Part shown: positions 24,254 to 31,296 of the stretch, in pieces
Layout: each line of letters opens with the position of its first letter
Numbering within the stretch: position 1 is the first letter of the stretch
Assembly (NCBI GenBank): GCA_001953115.1
Contig: LSSL01000467.1
Location: forward strand, 1-31,296
Reading direction: 5' to 3'
DNA: 31,296 nucleotides
Source of the DNA: Smittium mucronatum
Taxonomy: Eukaryota > Kickxellomycota > Harpellomycetes > Harpellales > Legeriomycetaceae
Program-made: the position numbers and the translations under genes
Notes under the pieces: model-generated
Told to the model about the DNA's origin: nothing
What the model saw: the letters and a program-made list of their open reading frames with translations, nothing else
The model's database searches: none

Positions 24254-25698
24254 AATTATCCTTATCTATAAGCTTCTTTTTTAGGAACGGGGTATATACT
24301 TGGGGATAGTGAATGAAAAATAAGGTAATTGGCGTTAAAAGGGGGGGGGGTGTTGCTAAGCGTATTTTATTGAGAAAAGTTAAAGAAAAGAGTCATTTGT
24401 TTTTTTTTATGTAGAAGGAGTATCTAAACACCTAGTTTCTATATGTTTTTTCAGAACTTTTAGTTTTTAAAAAAGTTATAAATTTTGGGTAAAAATTATA
24501 CTGAACCTAATGCTTCTAATATAAACTCTTTTTTTCGCATTTATTATTACGCTGAATCAAAATTTTATAGAGCTGGTACTAATGGTAGGTAAATAGATAC
24601 ATTGTATCATCGACTTATAATCTTTTGGTACATATTTTTAATACCTTGTATTATACTAGTAAATAATATCAAACTTTTATTTTTTATTTTGAAAATAAAT
24701 TTTTCGAAAAAAAAGAAAAAAAAAAGTTTTTTATTTTGTTTTGTTTTCTTTTTAGAAAGTGGGTTAAGCTTGTTGCACTATGAAGCCAAAAATCCTCAAT
24801 AATTTTATAAATCGATTATTCCCCCCCGTATCTACTATATTTTATTGCAAAACTCAGCTTCGAAACTCTTTGCAACTCTACTATAAAAAAATCAATTTTA
24901 TCCAATAAATAAATATAGTTTTCATAATGATCCCTCAACCCTTCTCGCTAAAGAATTTATAATAATTATTTAGCGAATCTTACTAAATAAAAATCAAAAC
25001 TTTAACCCTCAATTGTTCTAAAATAAACTAAATAAGTTGTAATCAAGGTACAAACGCACTTTGTATTCGTATTTAGAGACATTAAATTCCAATATTTTCC
25101 TGTTTTCCCATATTTTATAATTATTTTCCCATACTCCTCCAATTCGAAAAAAATACGAATCTCCGCTCATAGTACGGTAACTTTCAATAGTTTTTCTTCG
25201 AAATAAGAAAGCTAGAAACAATTTAAACTAAAACACTCTACTCAAAAACAAGTAAAGCCGCTTCAGTCATATTTAAGAAATGATACTTCTATATTAAGAG
25301 CTATTTTTCACTTTTTTTATGACTCATTTTCTCACCACTAAGCGTTACTAATACTTGATTTGGATATAAAATCTGTTGCAATCTTGGTTCTTTAATAATT
25401 AACTTAACCAAGCTGATAATAACTTGAAAATATATGTGATACAAAATGATTTAAAGGTATTAAAATATTAGCTTTGAATAATTGGGGGGGGGGGGTTGGA
25501 TAAATTTAGTATAGACCCCTTGATTTCCTTGCAATTATAAATAAATCCTGAATTAAAACAGATGTAGATGTTTGTAAAATGAATTTGCTGTATTCAGATA
25601 ATAGTACAATGATGGATAAATTATCAAATGAAGGAAGATAAAATAAATGAAAATTGGTATATTCGCTATGGCCTGACTTAAAGATAGGATTAACCCAA
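24254..25698. other. Intergenic region between the two genes
   Basis: This should hold the promoter of the PLC-like gene (from 24254 upward) and the 3' end of the transcription factor gene. It contains runs of 10 G (24341-24350), 7 C (24821-24827) and 12 G (25484-25495). Short open frames at 24602-24802 (plus) and 25018-25221 (minus) have no family features or splice-supported extension and are not called as genes. Confidence 0.55.
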
Positions 25699-28279
25699 TC
25701 ACTTTTGCTTTGTTAATCTTTCCTTGTCAAATATTCTAAATTGAATATTCGACTTTTTTATTCTGTAAACCAGTTTGTTTTTAGATGCTGAGTAGTTTTT
25801 TCTAAGAAATTCTTTGTCATTTAGCCTCTTTAAAAACTCAGAGTAAGGGTTAGAGGAGATGGGAGTAATGTCATTAGATAAAGAATATGGTTGAGAGCTG
25901 GAGAAGAAATCGGGTTGGGAATTGCAATGTAATACTAAAAAGAGGTAAAAAAAATAATATACATTAAAGACGAACTTTTTTATCACTTTAGTTATAAATT
26001 ACCTTTAGAAGATGGAGGAATATATGGTTCCATTGGCTGGTGGTTATCTTTTATTTTAGCGAAATCCGAGAAAGATATTTGATTTTTTGCATTGTATGTA
26101 ACGAAATCTAATTGAGTGTCTGAATCAAGAAAAAAGAAATAAGGATAAAAAAAAATTCAATTTCAAGAAATCCTTTACCTTTTCCTGCAGAGTAACTTTT
26201 TTCTTTAAAACTGGAATCGATTTGGAGATTAAATTTCGTTTCATTTTTAATGCCTTTTATATGTGTTTTATCGTTTATTAAAGTATGGAAATCATAAAAC
26301 TGTGCACCCAAATTGAGATTGTTATAAGAATTTAAATTTCCCGAGGAATAAACTCCATCACTAGGTTGTAAATGATTTTTGAACTGGGCCGAGTTTTGGG
26401 GCGCAAGTTTTTTTTCAAATGTTTTATGCATTGATTGGTTATATTTATAATTTGAATTTGGTTTGGAAAATTGGCTTGGTTTAATAGCTTCTTTTTCAAA
26501 ATGAATATTTAGATAATTTTTGCAAATCAAAGTGCTGAAGTTGTGTGAAGTTTTACAAGAGTATTTTAATGGAGATGAAAATTTTGAAGCAAGCCATGGG
26601 TAGATGTCAAATTCTGTTATAGAATAAGGAGCCATATTAATGGCGCAATCATTTTCTTTTAAATTTTCATGAATTGATTCTTGTTTAATAAGAGATAAAG
26701 AGTTCAGCAATGGTTTGTAAAGAGAAGGATTTTCAGTATTTAAGGAACTAAATTCAAAATCTCTTAAAAGTTTAGAATATTTGCTCGATGCTTTAGATTC
26801 AAGTTTGTAAAATTTTATTGCACTAGCATTGATTAATACGGCTGCTAGCGGAATCAGCCTGCTAAATGTTCCAACTTCTATATATTTGCGATGGAAATAA
26901 TTGATATAGTCTGAAAATAAATCGGATTGCTCGATAGATATTTTTATCAGCTCATGCTTGGCATTTCTTATTCTTTGAGGTGACAAAAAATGAAGTCTCT
27001 TTCTAACAAGCTCTGACTGATGTAAGGCAAGAAAACCAGAAACTAAATTAAATCGAAGAATATAAGAGAATTGAAAATTTTGTAAAACGACATAGTTGCT
27101 AAAATCTTCCAAATCATTGTGTATTTGAGATTTGGGAGGCACAGAGGAAATAGGATGTTCCATTTCTATTTGATATTTTATAGAATTTAGTCGCTTTAGT
27201 TTATTATTAAATACTGAATCGAGATTTTTATTCTCGAAGTTTTTATTCAGCCATCTTGTGTTAACGAAAAAAACAATTTCACTGATAACTATACTGATTT
27301 TTATAAACAGTGAGAGAATGTCTTTGTAGTTACTTGGATAAACACCCATGTTTGCAAGAAAATTAAATTCATGCAATTCAATGGGGCAGCAATCAGGATC
27401 CCCACCAAATTTCCAAGCAAAATCGTTTGAAGGTAAAAGTACGTGGTTTATAGCATGGCAAAAATCAAACACAGAGGACGTAAATAGACGAACATTAGTA
27501 TTGTTTATGTAAATCAACCAAAAAACTCTTCTCCTGAACTCAAGTTCATCAGGACGAAATTTTGATATTAAGGCTCTTTTGGGGACGTCAATCTCATATA
27601 ACTTTAATAATTTGGCTATCCTAATATTTTAATACACAAGTTTGAGAAAAACTTTTTATAAAAATAGTTAAAATAATGTTTTCTTACGACACTCCATAAC
27701 CTATATAAAAAAAAAGGTTAGATAAAATAATTAATTTAAAATAAAAATAATTTCTAACCTGATATTTCAGAAGCCAATTGATTCTTAGAATTGCATAAAT
27801 AGTAGTAATTGACTAAAACACAGGACCACACCGTGTAAGGGGTCGATTCATAGTTATTATAAATTAAATCAATTGCTCTTGAGGCATAATTGGAATCTAA
27901 GATTTTTTCCTCGTTAGTTTTTAGATCAAAATTTAGTCTAGAGCCAGCTGCTGCCAGAGAATAAATGAAATAAACCGGCAAAGTGCCTCTCTTAAACTTT
28001 TTAAAGAATTCGACCACACGAAGAGGGGACAAAATAATTGGAGATGCCCTTAAAAGAAAATACACGATCTTTTTGATTTTCTTTAAACTAGGGAATTTCA
28101 GACTTCCTTTTAAGGAGGGAGGGGTATCTAAAATAAAAATTGTAAGAAAGAGAAAATGAAAACGAATTCTACTTTGAAATTCCAACAAAAAATAAAAACC
28201 AAGTCAACTCACTGCTACTGGAAACACGGTCTGCATAAGAGCTATAAAATTGTGCACTTGGATATGATAAATCGGACAT
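25699..28279 (-). CDS. Fungal-specific transcription factor domain protein, six exons (747 aa model)
   Basis: Joining 28213-28279, 27759-28127, 27688-27700, 26179-27620, 26003-26119 and 25699-25934 gives one open frame of 2244 nt. All five introns are 58-85 nt with GT..AG ends. The product matches the Fungal_trans middle homology region: YFIYSLAAAGSR (75-86), YASRAIDLI (103-111), WSCVLVNYYYLC (123-134), GYGVSIAKLLKL (146-157), EFRRRVFWLIYINN (177-190) and LLPSNDFAW (211-219). A Ser/Asn-rich C-terminal half may be an activation region. Such proteins are nuclear regulators, often with an N-terminal Zn2Cys6 cluster. None is visible here, so either the ATG at 28279 starts a finger-less protein or an upstream exon is missed. 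The target genes are unknown. The 3' exons have no recognised domain. The minus ORF at 28204-28401 is a wrong-frame shadow of exon 1. Confidence 0.86.
25935..26002 (-). other. Intron 5 of the transcription factor gene (68 nt, phase 1)
   Basis: Donor GTAATT, acceptor CTTTTTAG. It joins PPSSKV to LHCNSQPDFF and leaves a 236-nt final exon ending in TGA. Confidence 0.85.
26120..26178 (-). other. Intron 4 of the transcription factor gene (59 nt, phase 1)
   Basis: Donor GTAAAG, long T-tract, acceptor GATTCAG. If retained, translation would continue through it in frame and stop at 26108-26110, adding a short hydrophobic tail (EFFFILISFFLI). Confidence 0.8.
27621..27687 (-). other. Intron 3 of the transcription factor gene (67 nt, phase 2)
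   Basis: Donor GTAAGA, acceptor ATATTAG. Removal keeps the frame into the 1442-nt exon 4. Confidence 0.85.
27688..27700 (-). other. 13-nt micro-exon (exon 3) of the transcription factor gene
   Basis: The exon GTTATGGAGTGTC lies between an acceptor TATATAG (ending at 27701) and a donor GTAAGA (starting at 27687). Including it turns ATATCAG + GATAGCC, which would give an in-frame TAG, into codons for GYGVSIAK. That is the expected Fungal_trans motif in which a Gly-x-Gly-hydrophobic turn precedes a helix. Both the reading frame and the domain therefore demand it. Confidence 0.85.
27701..27758 (-). other. Intron 2 of the transcription factor gene (58 nt, phase 1)
   Basis: Donor GTTAGA, acceptor TATATAG, with a CTAAC branch-point-like motif (reverse complement of 27717-27721) followed by a T-tract. 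Confidence 0.85.
28128..28212 (-). other. Intron 1 of the transcription factor gene (85 nt, phase 1)
   Basis: Donor GTGAGT, acceptor ATTTTAG, pyrimidine-rich 3' end. It joins exon 1 codons ending VSSS to NTPPSLKG. This frame, not the longer ORF frame at 28204-28401, fits the consensus donor. Confidence 0.75.
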
Positions 28280-28865
28280 AGAAATGTATGGGAAGGATAA
28301 TCGTCACTCATTAAAAGAAGACTTTCTGTTTGTAATACTGGAACTATATCATATATATATAGGTAAATAATCAACCAGCTGTAAGAGAAAGAGACGTACA
28401 TTTATCTGCTTTCATATTTTACAAATTCCAGTTTTGGATGACCATTCCGCACTGCAAAATTTCTTATCTAAATGCTCATATAAATTCATAATTACGTAAA
28501 TATGATCTTATGACATGGATTCAACTTACAGGAAATTATTTATTGGTTGTATTTCTTTTTCTTGACGAAGCTTGAAAATTCTTAGGTTATATGAAGTTTG
28601 CGGATTTCATTTTTCCACCCAATTCTATCCACAGGAATTCGCGTAGCTTTTCAACCGATATCATACAATAATCATTGGGCGTTTTGCTATTTGGATTCTT
28701 ATTCGTTATTTATTTCTAAGAAAGATGAGTTATCAAGTAGAATATTTTAATTAGTATAATGCTGCGAAATAGTTAAATAAATAGTTGACCCCTTAAATTT
28801 CTACTTGTAAATCAAATTATACCATTATTTTTTATTAATAAAATGCTGCTTTGATCAATGGTTTA
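28280..28865. other. Upstream region of the transcription factor gene
   Basis: This is expected to hold the promoter, 5' UTR and possibly one or more upstream exons. On the minus strand a strong donor CT|GTAAGT lies at 28529, preceded by a short open segment reading KLRQEKEIQPINNF (about 28530-28575). I could not join it to exon 1 with a clean frame. No cysteine cluster of the C-x2-C-x6-C type is visible. Confidence 0.45.
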
Positions 28866-29027
28866 CCCCTTATTGATCCCAAAATGTACTGAATTACAAT
28901 CTGTGGTATTTATCACCTTCTATTCGAAAATCATAAAAATAGGCCAATCGCAAAGACTAATTTGTATATGTAATGTTTATACTGACCGAAAAGTATAGAC
29001 CATTTTTGTGCTACCGGTCCTGAAAGG
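28866..29027. mobile_element. piggyBac-like MITE, copy D (162 bp, diverged)
   Basis: The left end is TTTA-CCCCTTATTGATCCCAAAA and the right end TACCGGTCCTGAAAGG-TCTA. Its internal AAAAGTATAGACCATTTTTGTG matches copy A (AAAAGTATATGCCATTTTTTGT). Length and end positions agree with the other three copies. The flanking tetranucleotides are diverged from TTAA. Confidence 0.55.
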
Positions 29028-30006
29028 TCTAGCAAAAATTGATTATTCCTTTTCTGGAAGAAAGATACTAGGGCGAAATTCATCTTTCGGTTAATATCAA
29101 TATTTTACCATAAAGTGGAAACATAGTTGGATTATTTTTATGCTGTCAAATAGAAAGTGTTGGGTAACACTAGTAGGAATTCAATTCAATTTTGGGCTCG
29201 AAAATGTATATTAAAAAAAACTGCTTCGAATAGTTAATTCGGCTCTCCAAACAACAAATAGAAGTATACCTGTGGCATTTAGCGGATCGAGTTATTTGGG
29301 GTCAATACAAAAGATTATATATTTTTTAGTCAATAAAAATATAGTATTTCAATTTCACAATTATATAAGACTATATATGGAAATTTCTTTTTTTTGGAAA
29401 TTTTATTTTACCTTGAATGATATTGATAAAGTATTGGCCAATGCATGTTTGGAATTCTTAGTAAATTGTTCAGCGAATGTAGAAAATCTTTCTTTTTATT
29501 TACAGCATTTTCGTTTTTTACCAATAGGAAGTTCCTTTGAAATCCCTTTATGAGATACCAAAATTTTTATGATTTCCTCTAAGTTATAATACCGGATGAA
29601 AACCTAGTGAAAGCTATACTGGATAAGTTTCCCTTCACACACTTGAATGGGATTTATACACCGCAATAATGAAACAAAAAACATTTTTTGGATTGGTAAA
29701 GGAAACAGTAAGTGCTATTGAGTTTACATTTTTTTTGAAAAGATCTGGTTAATAAAAACATTCCAGCTAAAAAAATTTCCACTTTTCAATGATCATAAGA
29801 ATATCTTGGATCTTATTCATTTCTAAAACGAAAAATCTATAAGTTTTATTTAAGCAATATAATATTTTCTAACTATTGAAAAATGAAGCTAAACCAAAAA
29901 TTAACTTAGTTCCACATAAAATCTCTTTAGTGACCTGAAATATATCCCACGATTGTTCTAATCCCCCATAAATTTTTTATTTGTATTATACTTATTAACT
30001 CTTTAG
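29028..30006. other. Spacer between MITE copies, no supported gene
   Basis: An open frame of 93 codons (29272-29553, plus) ends LQHFRFLPIGSSFEIPL. It begins at GTG rather than ATG and has no recognised domain. The first in-frame ATG would leave about 58 codons. It is probably chance, although a spliced exon cannot be ruled out. Confidence 0.5.
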
Positions 30007-30174
30007 TTCTCAGGGACCCTTTTTCACTCCGATTAGTAGAAAATTTATTGGTTTGAGTTGATGAATTATTCATGTTGCCCTATCAAAAAATACTATTTGT
30101 AATATGAGCCAAAATTACAAACCGTTATTGGACATATAATAATGTCACAATTTGGTCTACCGACCGCGAAAAAG
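30007..30174. mobile_element. piggyBac-like MITE, copy C (about 168 bp, diverged)
   Basis: The left end TTAGTTCTCAGGGACC aligns with the TTAACCCTTTCCGGGTCC end of copy A. The right end TCTACCGACCGCGAAAAAG is followed by TTAA (30175-30178). It shares the element length of roughly 160-168 bp. It is the most diverged of the four. Confidence 0.4.
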
Positions 30175-30698
30175 TTAAAAATGTATATACTGTGCTGAAA
30201 ATTGTGTAAAATTTTATAATTTGTGTACTACATCTCAAATTTCTAAAGTTCCAAACTTTATCGTCTAACGATAACACCTATTATTACAGGCCACCGGTCA
30301 TTTCATTTGTTTCCAATTAGCCTACATGACATTTCACCTAATTTTAATCCACTAAAATTTTTGTATTAAACACATTTTATTAAAAGGCATATTTGTTAAA
30401 AGTAAAGCATTTTTACTGGGATTTTAGCTTATTGTTTTAGTCTGTGATAGGCTGAAAGTTATTTAATACGGCATGTAGGTCAAATATCTTTACACCGTTA
30501 TTTATTTATAGCAAATTTATGAAATTTTATCCCAAAAGAGACGTTAACTACGCTCAACCTGTTTTAATTATCTAAATATATTATATTAGTTCAAATATGT
30601 AAATAACCGGATTAGTGTAGTATTATCTATCACATAATGACTGACTAACTATTATATAATGATCAACAAACTGATTTTCAAATAAATTTTATCCTTTA
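30175..30698. other. Spacer between MITE copies, nothing recognised
   Basis: AT-rich, with no open frame of note. GACGTTAAC at 30541-30549 resembles a MITE right end, but no matching left end was found. Confidence 0.5.
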
Positions 30699-30702
30699 TT
30701 AA

Positions 30703-30865
30703 CCCTTTCCGGGTCCAAATTTAAGCCTCACTCCTATTTGTCTAAATTAACCATTTCAATTGCCTAACTTTTAGATTTATCCAATGGTATACAAATAATA
30801 TTAGTCTAATGAAAACATTGAGCAAAAAGTATATGCCATTTTTTGTACTATTGCCCCTGAAAAGG
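30703..30865. mobile_element. piggyBac-like MITE, copy A (163 bp, best preserved)
   Basis: TTAA (30699-30702) is followed by CCCTTTCCGGGTCC. The other end is GCCCCTGAAAAGG followed by TTAA (30866-30869). The termini are imperfect inverted repeats (CCCTTTCCGGG against CCTTTTCAGGG). TTAA target duplication with C-rich CCC(T)TT ends is the signature of piggyBac-superfamily elements. There is no coding capacity, so it is a non-autonomous MITE if correct. Confidence 0.7.
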
Positions 30866-31031
30866 TTAAACTAATCATCAATAGAATAGGATAAACTAAA
30901 AACAAATAATACCAGTGTGCTTTTTTTCCAATAATCGCATTGGTAATTAACAGAATTTGCTTCGATTTGGTACCCATTATTAGATCACTACAATTGGTGA
31001 AAATAATTGTACAATTTAGCTATTCGCAAAA

Positions 31032-31191
31032 ATCATTCCGGGTTCAAAAATTTATATCGAACTATTTGCTAAATTTTTAATTTTCTATTAGATATTAAAT
31101 AAAAATGATTCGATCATATTCCAATAAGTATAAAAACGTTTAAATATACCGAAAATTACGTCAATTCTTATACTTGCCAACCCTGAAAGGG
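31032..31191. mobile_element. piggyBac-like MITE, copy B (about 160 bp)
   Basis: The right end AACCCTGAAAGGG is followed by TTAA (31192-31195). Its reverse complement CCCTTTCAGGGT matches the left end of copy A (CCCTTTCCGGGT) at all but one position. The left end is eroded (CATTCCGGGTTCAAA) and its TTAA is lost. Confidence 0.6.
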
Positions 31192-31201
31192 TTAAGCCAA
31201 C

Positions 31202-31296
31202 TTTTTTTTTTTTTGTATCACGGAATTTTATTGTAAGATAACGTCATTAAAAACTATACTAAAAAATATGAAAAAAAGAGAAAGTCGTATAGAAAA
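31202..31296 (-). mobile_element. Retroposed short element (copy 3), running off the window end
   Basis: On the minus strand the tail ends in a poly(A) run (T31202-T31214 on the plus strand) next to GTATCACGGAATTTTATTG. The 33 bases from TGTATCACGG to AACGTCA are identical to copy 1. Similarity to copy 2 continues through ACTATACTAAAAAATAT (to about 31270) and then stops, so either this copy is truncated there or the families share only their tails. It begins 10 bases past MITE copy B. Confidence 0.6.

Noticed and set aside
28204..28401. 65-codon minus-strand ORF as the first exon of the transcription factor
   Set aside because: In this frame the consensus GTGAGT donor breaks the reading frame into exon 2. 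The alternative frame starting at ATG 28279 joins exactly.
29272..29553. 93-codon plus-strand ORF
   Set aside because: It begins at GTG, has no domain or splice context, and lies among MITE copies.
29585..29607. Possible fifth MITE right end (TACCGGATGAAAACCTAG)
   Set aside because: It resembles copy D's end, but no matching left end or internal blocks were found at the expected distance.

Overview
The window looks like an AT-rich, gene-poor nuclear contig from a fungus. The strongest evidence is a minus-strand gene (25699-28279) that, once five short GT..AG introns are removed, encodes a protein with the fungal-specific transcription factor (Fungal_trans) middle domain. Support comes from a secreted, probably GPI-anchored PLC-like phosphodiesterase of fungal type (23099-24253, minus) and decayed non-LTR retrotransposons. 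The very low GC content would suit an early-diverging AT-rich lineage (for example the Kickxellomycotina/Harpellales), but that placement is a guess. Nothing bacterial, viral or organellar was seen.

Layout. 1-2302 is a graveyard of LINE-like elements: the 3' end of one copy (1-459), a tiny nested retroposed fragment with target-site duplications (467-539), and a longer decayed ORF2-like copy with recognisable reverse transcriptase and zinc-knuckle motifs (about 600-2302). A second retroposed short element, with a partly tRNA-like head, lies at 2713-2928. From about 2930 to 23098 there is an extremely AT-rich gene desert. Its only clear landmarks are a 159-bp 5'-truncated LINE copy with a perfect 15-bp target-site duplication (8572-8760), a few short inverted or tandem repeats, and a (TAACA)n array interrupted by a 423-bp assembly gap (18535-19108). 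The two real genes follow, both on the minus strand. The last 2.4 kb (28866-31191) carries four diverged copies of a roughly 160-bp element with TTAA-type flanks and CCCTTTC.GGG termini, resembling a piggyBac-type MITE. A third copy of the short retroposed tail closes the window (31202-31296).

The two genes do not form an obvious pathway. Points of note are a 13-nt micro-exon inside the transcription factor domain, a PLC-like protein in which both catalytic histidine positions appear substituted, short retroelements dated by their target-site duplications, the clustered TTAA-type MITEs, and isolated poly(G)/poly(C) runs of 7-12 nt in sequence that is otherwise about four-fifths A+T.
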